Below, piece after piece: positions 47,638-58,500 of a stretch of DNA of 64,000 bases (its first letter is position 1; each line of letters starts with the position of its first letter). The notes beneath the pieces were generated by a model. That model was not told where the DNA came from and ran no database searches. It was given only the letters and a program-made list of their open reading frames with translations. Origin of the DNA: Typha latifolia (taxonomy: Eukaryota > Streptophyta > Magnoliopsida > Poales > Typhaceae). Position numbers and translations under genes: made by a program. Where the stretch lies: contig CM034106.1 of the NCBI GenBank assembly GCA_019914945.1, forward strand, positions 868,001-932,000, in the 5' to 3' direction.

Positions 47638-48221
47638 ATCATGTAGCAAAATACAAGTTTGATCTTGTTTTGATATATGATCATTTTTCAAAGCTTAGGT
47701 TTTCGGTTTTGGATAGTTTAGCTGTATGGATTTCGTGCAGTGATATTGAGTTAGGTACTAGTTGGATTCGAAGTTAAATCCAATTTCTAATTTAAAAACA
47801 TATATTAAAATAATAATAATAATTATTATTATTATTATTATTATTATTAGGGTTGTTTCAGGGGACAGCATCTCAATTTCGGATCAAAGTTCAGATCATG
47901 TATATGATATCTCTTACTAGATTTGCCCCCCCAGAGCTCCAAAAGTAAAGGAATATGAATTATTTTATGCATAGTTCTAAGAAACCAACACACCTGATCA
48001 ATGTAAATGTTTGCAATAGATGGTTCAGTGATGGCAAATAAGTACCTCACTATCCTATAAAGAACAGTTCTCTAACTAATCCTTAGAATGCATGTCATAG
48101 CTACTAGCAACAATCTCATGATTGTCTCAGAATGCACCTACCATGTTTCATTTAACTCTATGCTAGAACAAGCAAGCAGCTCACCTTAGTTTCCAATTCC
48201 TTTACCTCGTCTTCATCTCAG
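45933..48221. other. PIN2 3' flank and spacer
   Basis: AT-rich, no gene seen. It includes a dense block of CATGCATG and ACGTG words (47400-47530, separate entry), TA tracts, and a palindromic (AAT)n/(ATT)n run (47809-47849). Confidence 0.5.
47400..47530. promoter_or_regulatory. RY-repeat and G-box cluster
   Basis: About 130 bp holds several CATGCA/TGCATG RY words (47402-47412, 47448-47456, 47524-47530), ACGTG cores and the 16-bp perfect palindrome CACGTGCATGCACGTG at 47487-47502, in which two G-boxes flank an RY core. RY elements bind B3 factors of the ABI3/FUS3/LEC2 type and G-boxes bind bZIP/bHLH factors. The target gene is unclear: it lies 1.5 kb past PIN2 and 0.7 kb before a small ORF. 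Confidence 0.5.
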
Positions 48222-48380
48222 ATGTCGCTAATGTTGCTCGCTATCATTATAGTCGTTGCGGCTATGTTCATCCTTTCGTTGAGATACTCTCGAAACAGCG
48301 AAGAGACTTTGCTCCACAACTTCCATAGGAGGGAACACAAGAGGATTGCCTTCGGCCTGGAGCTTGAAAAGGTTAGTTAG
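48222..48380 (+). CDS. putative 52-aa single-span membrane or secreted micropeptide
   Basis: The ATG at 48222 opens a 52-codon frame ending with TAG at 48380. Residues 3-20 are strongly hydrophobic (LMLLAIIIVVAAMFILSL), like a signal peptide or anchor. A basic, His/Arg-rich tail follows (HNFHRREHKR, 32-41). I do not recognise a family. The sequence AAAAGGTTAGT at the end could be a donor, so this may be the first exon of a longer gene. Codon composition is less AT-rich than the flanks, which favours but does not prove coding. RY/G-box elements lie upstream. Confidence 0.35.
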   Translation: MSLMLLAIIIVVAAMFILSLRYSRNSEETLLHNFHRREHKRIAFGLELEKVS

Positions 48381-48709
48381 GGATCTCATGGGAGCCAGGA
48401 AGGATACTGATCTTGTTGTAGCTAATTATGTCAACCTCAACTAAAGAGACAAGAAGGCCTATAGAGTAAGGAAGGGACTGCAGCACTTACAGTAGTAGCA
48501 TTGCAGAAATGCTGTATGTCATTATTCAGCTCACAGTTACATGCATATGTGCACTTCTTCTAAAGAAAACTGTTCTCTCTGATGAAGACTTTCAAGACTT
48601 CAAGACATAGCAGACATCAATTTAATACATAATGAGAGAAAGAATTAATGGGATCAAGAACGGAATGATGAACGAATCCCCTCAAACCTCAAGATTGTTA
48701 TTGGAGAGA

Positions 48710-48910
48710 TCAAGAATGGTGGTAAGAGCAGGATTGATGGGAGAGAGGATCGGATAAGGAGTCCAGATACATCCCACTGAAATCCAAGTGATCATCGTCT
48801 GCTGCAGGCCTACTCTTACTCTTTCGCACCCCCATTTCCCCTCTCCTCTGTATCAAACCATGAGAAGAAATGTTCCCAGAAAGCATGTCGTTGATGCCCA
48901 AGTAATTCAT
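48710..48910 (-). CDS. doubtful 66-aa ORF, unrecognised
   Basis: This frame has an ATG start at 48910 and encodes a hydrophilic peptide with a basic RKSKSRPAADDDHLD stretch. It has no signal peptide, domain or splice evidence. It could be a final exon of an unknown minus-strand gene or chance. It is listed because the block 48600-49020 is less AT-rich than its surroundings. Confidence 0.2.
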   Translation of the reverse strand: MNYLGINDMLSGNISSHGLIQRRGEMGVRKSKSRPAADDDHLDFSGMYLDSLSDPLSHQSCSYHHS

Positions 48911-49509
48911 TCAAGAGTCATCACCTCTTCAAGAGCCTGTGGGAAGAGGAAGAGCTCAAGAACAGGCTGCAGTGGAGGAGAGACGGAACAGACGGGCATT
49001 ATTCTATTCTATCCCTAGGTAGCATTCAAAGACGTTCCATAACTTTAAATCTTGAAAGAAAGAAAGAAAAAATTAATTGCGGCTTTTGCTGCTGTCAAAG
49101 ATAAAGAGCGTTGCAGTTTGAAATTTGTGAATTGTCACAAGAAAGGGCATTCATAAAAAGTGGAATGGTGACACCAATATATACTATCTTGTTCATATAC
49201 AAGAGATATGACATATAAAATATTTCAAGTAATTAACTCTTCTTTATACTGGCAGACAAGACGACCAACACTGAGAAATACAAGTCTGCTACACTTGACC
49301 AGAAAGTGGCAACATGATAGCGCGAAGGTTATATTAGAGCCAAACGTTTCGACGCCCAGCTTTGTCTGAATAAAAAAAGATCCTTTTTACTTGACGACAC
49401 TAGTATCTCCGTTGGGAAGTATTAATGTTTTCATCGTATAGAAACATCTAATTACAATCCACACTCAATCTTACAGTATAAAAGAAATCCCCTTCGGATG
49501 AATGTCATA

Positions 49510-52500
49510 TCAGACCATAAGACTGGGATCCGTATGATTGGAATCTCCTCCTCCATTCCTATTATGATTGGAATCTCCTCCTCCATTCCCATTATTATTG
49601 GAATCTCCTCCTCCATTCCCATTATGACCTGCGAGCGAGATAGCTAAAGTGTAAGTCGTACATACCACCCATGGAACGAATGCTACTTTCAGGTGCGTAA
49701 AGGCACTTGTATGCACTTGGGCTACTATAGCTTTCCGCTAGAGCACATGCAATCTTCCCATCTAAGATCTCACATCAAGGCATCAATTTCCTTGACAATT
49801 ACACTCTTAATGAGTAAGAGATGGCTCCAAAGAGCATGTAGATATGATTGCGACATGAATATGCCCACACGCCACCCCAAGAAGATAGCATTAAAAACTT
49901 GATCTGAGTAAAAAAGAAATAAATTATGGGACCTTGTTTCTTTCCGCAGCAAAAACTTCTCTGAATTAATTCCTGTAATGGAGTATCTGGAACTGGGAGG
50001 AGCTTTCCAACAATGGCCAGCGGCCAGCTGCACAAGGATTTACTGTTTGATTAAAACACCAAAGAAAAAAGAAATACCCCGGAGCCTAATAAAGCATAAT
50101 AGGATGCTCATTGGAGAGTCATTCTATACTCGTCCCTTGATCTCATTCTGCATCCTATCGCTTTAGAATTTTCTTGTAGAGAGTCTGAAGAACTGACTAA
50201 TTATCACTGGGGAAAGTAACTGTAACTGTCCGAAAGACCAGTCTAACATTCCTAGATGGGTAAATATAAACCAACTGGTAATTGTTGGAGTAACTGAAGA
50301 AAGTGATGTTTACCTTACAAAACCAATAGCAATTGAAACTAACCACAGCTTCCAATTAAGTCTCACAGTAGATGCAAACTTCCCAAGAAACTCAATTATT
50401 AAAACCTAGAGTAAGGAAAAGCATAAAAAACAAGTCAAATAATTTCTTTTCAGTGTAAAAATGTTATGTATTAATGGTCTAAAATTTCATACCTGAAGTA
50501 CAACAGTTATCGCTATTATGACCATGAAGAGGTGATTTCTTGTGATACCACTGAATATATTCAGTTCATCTGGTTTCCGGGAGTTGAACTCATTAAATAC
50601 CTAAGAGAAAAAAGGAACATAATCAAGCTTTGCGACAGAACTTGAAATTAACCACACGATCAGAAATCTAAAGTCAAATGTCCTTTCTTTTAGATTTCAA
50701 AAAGAAAGATTTTCAGGGTACTTGTTCATCTAGTAGTTTAGAGTTCGACTATAGTAAGGTTCAGTAACTGCAAATCTGGATCCTAGAAAACCTTCTAGCA
50801 ACTATTAGCAATAATTTGATATTAAATTTAATTTCTTCTGAAACCTTTCTATCCCGGGGAAATATTAGAGAAACTTACTTGACATAGGACAAATGTATTA
50901 AATATGAAGGTATTTTTCTCTTTATCTGCATGCTCAACACTATCATTATTCAAATGCAGAATGCTCCTGCCTTTGAAGTTCATTGTGAGAAGGACTGCAA
51001 CTTGAAATAGAGCCTGCAGGTGCACCAAACAACCATAACAACTGCCAATAGCTCTAGTAGAAAACGAGGCCTGAAAGTGTCAACAGTAGGTATTAATGAA
51101 ACCATTACATACCTGTATTATTAAGTTCCTCCACATGATATTAGTAACCAGAGGCTCTCTGCAAAAAAAGAAAATTTACTAACAAACATACAGTAATGAA
51201 TTTGAACAGATAACAGAACACTGACTCATATACATATGTACAAAATTTAACAGAGGACAGATGTGTCAAATACCACAAGAAAATGAGTATATTCATAAAC
51301 TACCTAAGACTGCATTCCTACAGGCAGCTTCAATAGAACTGATGATAACAAGATAGACAAATATTATGATACCATTTAGATCTTTCTGCATATAAGTTCA
51401 CTAAATTCCTCCAAGCTTGGAATGTTCAACCTTGGTCTCCAGTCACACTGACAACTTCATAAAAATAGGCATCTGGCCTAACTCAACCAGTGGAAAACTA
51501 AAACTTATACTAACCACTGAAGAACTATGTTTGCTGTGCCAAATTACTGTGCTAAAGGAGGCACGGCACCTAGCATGGTGTTTGCCAATGGCATAGGCTC
51601 ATGCCAAGGCATGCAGGTCGGCACAGCAACTTTATCGACTGATGACAAGTCGAATGATGTTTTGGAGCCTCCAATAAGCCAATAACCACTTAAGGGTTAG
51701 TGATTATGCTCTAAAGCATCCAATGAGCCAATAAGTCAATAACCCATTAAGGAAATAAGGGTTAGTGGTGATGCTCTAATAAACCAGTAACCTATTAAAG
51801 GTTAGTTTTTTATCTTGTTCTTTGTCACAGACTCTAAATTGAAAGCACAGACAACTATATTTAACAGAAATACAACCATAAAAGTACAAGGTTCAATGGT
51901 AACTCAAACAGATCATAGTTTAGAATTCCACAAATAGATGCAACACAACATATGATTGGCAAAAGTTCTCTTTCATCCCACATTAAAAAAAAAAATCAAT
52001 TATGTAGGACAGATCTGAAGATAATAGTAGGAGAAAAGAGAGCCAGTGCAAAATTAATGAAGGGCACTAGTCTGGGCAGGCAGCAAGGGCTAGTCTTTAT
52101 TCCAGAAACCTAAGCATAAATTGCACATTTACAACTAACAATTTGGTCCAAACTCATCAAGTACAAGGAAATAAATTCAGATAAGATAGCAGTTTAAACT
52201 CATGTAGGCGACAAGACAGGTCTGATCTCCACACCTTACTGGAACGGTATGTGTTGGATGAGTTGAGAGAATGAGGTATACTTGACAAGCCTTTATCACT
52301 AGTTTCCAAGGTTATCTTCATTTATTATAACAGCATCTAAAATCAAACACCAACAACCTACAAAACCCTAGGGTAATCGCTTACATTTCTGTAAAGAGTA
52401 AGCAGATTCATATTAGGAATCTTGAAAAAAACTGCTTGTTCTCTATATGATATACGGACAGAGTAGCTCCTCATTGATGTTAAATTTAAAAGCACAAAAG

Positions 52501-55500
52501 TATTGAGCTGATACAAGGAATGAATAGCTCCTCACAGATGTTAAAATTGAAGCAACAAAATTTGAGCTGAAAAAAGGAAAAGTTTAATGTAACTAAAACC
52601 TTGTACAGATGACATAACATATGACAATCTCTGAATGTGAACACTATAATTTGGCATTTTGGCAAGGTGACCCCCTTGCCTATAGGATTAATGTCGTGAA
52701 AATATTTAGATGCAGTAGAGGATCATTCAACTATTAGTTAAACAACTATGGTCTTTCCAAAGCAAAGAAGTTTATTAAAGGAATATAAAGCATATTTCCT
52801 GACAAAAGGCACCATTGGAAGAACATCAGATAGATATAAGGGAAAGAAAAGGTCTAACCTACGACCAACAGGTGGTCGCTTCATAAGGTGATCCGTTGGT
52901 GGTTCAGTTGCCAGTGCAAGAGCCCCGAGTGTATCCATAATGAGATTAACCCAAAGCAGCTGTTACGACAAGGAAAAGATAAGCCCATAAAAAATGTTAG
53001 ACCAGCAACAAAGCTATGCAGCTTGGCTTTCATTTCTAATTTAATGAAACAAGTGGCAAAAAATCGACCCTGATTCTTTTGTGCACTTCTTATCTGCCAG
53101 ACATACAACTTAACAAGATGCTTGTGTAAATCATTAACCAGCATGTTGATCAGAAAGAAAAAATGGGCAGCAGTTGAATATTATCCAACTGAGGATATCA
53201 TGAGAGTTCTAGTGACCTAAATAGTATTTTCCGTTTGGCATTTCTTCTACTATGATAAAGACAGTAGATATGGAGATTCTTTGATGTCAAACCTGAACAG
53301 CATTTAAAGGAACATTTCCAGAAGAAACAGCAGCAACCACATTTATTATAAGAGCTGCAACATTGACAGTGAGCTGGAACTGGATAAATTTCTGAATATT
53401 TGCATAGACAGAACGCCCCCAGCGGACAACCTAATACACACATGAGAAGTTCTAATAGTTCTAGTAGGTTAAACCTTGGATATTATAGAATATGGCCAAC
53501 AATCAAACCTTCACAACTGATGCAAAATTGTCATCAAGAATAATAATGTCTGAACTTTCTTTAGCTACTTCTGTCCCCTGAATGCCCATTGCAAGACCAA
53601 TATCTGCCTGAAAACCAAAAATCAGGTGACTTAGTAACCCTGCAACATCTGTTGCACCAAATGCTTGAGTGAAGGTCTGTAGAATGAGCAACCATGTGTA
53701 TATGCATGAACAGTTGGACACACATGGCTCAGTATATTTGTGCACAATTTATATTATACGCAGACCTCATGTAGTGCAGGTGCGTCATTTGTGCCATCCC
53801 CGGTAACAGCTACCACATGCCCTGTGTTTCTCAATGCTTTTACAAGCAGTAGCTTGTCATTTGGCGAAGACCTTCCCATCACCTGTAACAATATTTTCAG
53901 ATTTATATAAATATATATATTGGTCACTACCCTAATTCTTTGTGAGGAAATAAGAATATAAGCAAGAACGACATTTATTTCTCCTTGAAAATAAATAAAA
54001 AGAGGAGCATGAGCCATAGTTCTCCCTGAAGCTCAGTTGCCTGAGTGGTGTAGATGAATGATATATTTGAAACTGGGAGCAACGAATTGTGATAGCAAGT
54101 GTTACAACATAATGTGATACTTTCATATCATTTTTAGTATTAATAAATTCGATGTAATAAAAGACTTGGAAGCAATATCCACAGCTTCCATAAATTAAAG
54201 AAAAAATAATGTAATAGTTTACGCTTATCGATGAAAATTTTTAGAAAGAAGACATTAGATAGATACTAGGTGCAAGCTAGGCAAAACATTACATACCAGC
54301 AAAAGCCATTCGCACAAAACTTTCTAGCAAACTGGAGAAATTCCTAGTGAGCAAGGTAGGTAATATGCACAGAATTGACATGATGAAATGAAAGTGGCCC
54401 TGAGCCTGACACATCTAAAAGGATATAGCATCATGTAAATAACTAAATATGGTATTATTCTAATAACATAAGGGTTGCAAATGCCAAGCCTTGGGAGTTT
54501 GCTGATAGATGAATGCCAAGTATCATAATAAAGGTTGCCACGGCCACAGGTAATTCTGGATTTATGACAGTGAAACTACCAACACGTACTTTACCAATAA
54601 TATGATGTTCAATAAAGTGAAAGCAAATTTGAGAAATGCTTTGTATAAATGCTTGGATCCTTTTAACAAACTGATATATGACCTGAATGAGATTGATGTG
54701 AGCATACCGGCACATGGCACGAGGGGTGCCACACGGCACCCCTCATAGTAGCTTCGTCGCTCGCTATTGCCCTCGTCGTTAGGCTTACTGACACTAACCA
54801 AGCCGTCAACACTATCGCCGCCACCCAAGCTCGCACCCCATCGGGTGCCCTAGAACAAGGGAGGAAGAAAGGTCGAGAGAGCAGTGATGGAGAGTTGGCA
54901 AGCAACGAGTGGCGAGCGGTGAAGGGTGAAGGTGAGTGATGCGAACCGGGTCAGATCAAATTGCATTATATGGATATTGAGCTCAATGAATCGAGTCTAG
55001 TTATTTCATTTATTCTACTTATGTAGTTTAGTTAGAGTCTAGGTAGATTAGAGTTTATTTGATCACCTAAGTTAAGTTTAGTTAATTCTTGTGTAGTTTT
55101 AGAAAAATATTCTGCAGATATTCATCAGTCGACCGAATATTACGAAAACACTTTGAGAAGATTAGAATATCATATTGCTCACGGCTAAATATGAATTGAG
55201 ACTCTATCTGTGACAGAACGAAGAAATATTCCGAGAAGGATAAGAAAGGGTGATTTAGCTAAGTTATATTTATCTCTAAGTCATATTTATCTTTAATATA
55301 AGTCCTTAAGGTAAATCATAGTTTGAGTCAATTTAGAACTAGCCTCTATAAATATATAGAATGCAGCCCTAATTGTTTATGCGTTAAATAAATGAGTTTA
55401 ACTAAATATTTCTTATCGTCTTTATCCTATACCTTATCAACGTCTTTATCTTTCTAAGAGTAGATCATAGTTGTAAAAGTATCATGATCTTCCAAACCCT

Positions 55501-58500
55501 AGCCACCTTTCTCCACCAGCAGACATCCTACTTTACGGCCATCCATCACCGCCCTTGGTTGTCCGCCATCCTCTGATGACCACCACAATGTCGATCAATT
55601 ACTATTGTACCCTACTTCGACCTCGCTTCACTATTGTAACCATAATTTTTCATCCAAATCTCATATTGACTTCATTCCAAAGCCATTAGATTCGAAACTT
55701 CCAAGATTACTACCCCTCAAAATCTCAAGATCATCCTACATATGGATTGTTCTAGATCTGGTTCATAACAGTAAGCAATCTCTTACCTTTTTCTCTCCCT
55801 CTCTTACGGCATGGTCGGCAAGTGCCGCGACACATGCCTTGTCGTGCCGTGCCGGTTGGTGGTCGGCACAACCATCGTTGAACTGTAGTACATCAATTAG
55901 GCACAAATTTCAAGCATGACATCATCAAGAACTCGATATACACAAATGAAAAAGGCATTAAACTTTTCTAAAGAAAAAGACAGATGAAGATTTATGCTTG
56001 CAAATATTAGCAGATATTTTATGATAGAAGGAAAGAAAATGTAACCAAGAATTTTTTAATAGATATAGTTGGTGCTGATAGTATGATAAAAGACACAAGA
56101 AGAGATCAAAAGTATTCTTACAGAAATTTTCTGAGCAGCCTTTTCCCTTTCTGCATCAGAATATGCTCGAAATACTCTTCCTTCTATCACTGTTGGTTCT
56201 GATACATTGCGATCGGTAAGTATCCCACACTCAAAAGCTATGGCCTTGGCTGTGTGAAGATTATCCCCAGTGACCATACGTACCTACTTGCTCAAAAACA
56301 ACAAAATGAAGTTTAAAAAAAGGTCATAGTATGTTCAGGAAGCACATTGATCCAGGTTGACAAGGTTTCTTAATAATGATTATTGTCTTAAACAGATTAC
56401 CTTCACTACGAACTTCCATAGCAAATCAAATGAAAAATCTATGCTTCTCTATGGTTTTCAAAGGCAGAATGACTATCATCCATGATATGGCACTTTCACG
56501 TACGAAATTGAGATTACATTTAATTTAAGTGGGGTGTGGTAGAACATCTTACCATCCCATTGACATACTAATAGCACTTAAAAAGATTATACAATTCAAT
56601 AAGCTACTAGAAGTACCTTGACGCCTGCTTCTTGGCATAGCCGAACGGCATCTCGGACCCCAGGTCGGCAAGGATCCTATAAGTCAATATATGTGTGAGC
56701 AAAGAAATGATAATTGGTTGCCAACATTCTCTTTTAGGTGACCATCATGGTCAAAAGAAGAATTGAGCGTAACCGTTACATCATGACTATTATCCAATTT
56801 CTATATAAAATAAAAACAAAGAAATGGGATGAGAGATAATGACTTTAGCATGATTAATTCACAATTATTGCATTAAACAGGTGACAATGAGAGATAATGA
56901 CTTTAGCAAATATGGTCAATGTCAACCTAAGAGTAGGACGTGCTTGATTAATCAGATTATGTTATATGAATATGAATTATATGTTCAGGATAAGCAGCAA
57001 AAGTACATGTCAAACTAAATAATCTAAGAATTGGGAACCAATTGAGGTTATCCACTTATTCCTTTGATAACTTACCAATTCAAGCCACACGAGCTAATGA
57101 TACACCAACGAGATATGAATTTTACATGATTAAATATTTCTGGCCTTGATTATCAACTTATCCAGCTTTCTTCCTCTTCTTGTAGTAGTGTAGTAGACTC
57201 CAGAAAGTTTATCATAACATTATTAATTCCCTCATATCACAAAGTTGCACCACTAATTTATTTTATTTTCTTAATGGAAACTAAATGAAGTGCATAATAT
57301 TTATAAATGGGAAAAAATGTAAAGGAAGAATCAAGTATTGTCTTATGGAAGTTGGAGAAAAGTAACTTCATAACCGTCTAAGCCACCTAGAATATGCATT
57401 CTCGAATACACACCTTTATCCCCACAATAGCTAGCAGAATCAAGTTATCTTCAGGCAGCGACCAGTTAACTCTTTCTTCCTCATTTGGAACATTTTCCAA
57501 TTCCAAAGGTCTATAAGCAAAAGCAACACAGCGAAGGCTGTCCTCAGCCATATCTTCAATATACTTCCTGAATGCATTAAGCTGCAATGGCATGATGGAT
57601 CAGGAAAGTTCTAGAAACAAGTAAACTACTAAGATCTCAAGAGCCTGCCTTGTCAGAAGTCATTTCGTGCTTCGAGCCATCTGTGTCAAACCAACTCGTA
57701 CATGATGCTACGATTAGTTCAGCAGCTCCCTTCCAATGCACATGAACTTCAGAACCTCCCTACAAATTATAAGCATAAAAGGACCAAATGACCAACAAGA
57801 ACAAAGAAAATAACAGTCATTGCATCAATATCAGTATGAAGAGACACGACGCAAGCACATGAACAATCAAGATACTAGGCTGGCACATGGCTGAAGTGCC
57901 AATTGCACCCCCAAAAAGGCCTTGCATAGGGATTTCATGGTCACATGGGGAAGCCAAAGAAGGAAAAAGGGTCATTGCTAGGGGTTTTTGTGTTCCATTG
58001 ATCGGATGGAGAAGATGAGTGTGGAATATTAAATCACTTAAAACTTAGATTTGGGTTGTAGAGGATCCTTTAAGATAAGTTAGAATCCAGTATCACTTAA
58101 AGGATCCAAATCACTTAAAATAGGATCCTTTATGATCAGTCAAAATTCTTTATTACTTATAATAGGATCTGCATCTGCTATTACTTATAATAGGGTCTGC
58201 ATAATGTAACCAATCAATTTCCTCCTTTCTCACCGGTCCACTCTTTTTTTGTAACCCAAGCCTAAAGTCGGCAACCATGGATGATTTTAGATCAAGTCAC
58301 CCCCTCCCTCCCTCCCCCGATGCCGACGACACACAGAACGGCAGTCCTTTGTGTGTGCTACTTATCGTGAATAAATATTGAATGAGACTTGTGGTGTCTT
58401 AAACAAGAATAAACTATCTAGGAGCTGACTATACATCAAGAACCTATTTTATGACTTCTAAGGAAAATGGTTTCAACATAGCAACATAAGTAAGATTGCT

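Noticed and set aside
49510..49627. 30-bp tandem repeats considered as a CRISPR-like array
   Set aside because: Units are directly adjacent without spacers, lie in a plant coding exon and preserve the reading frame.
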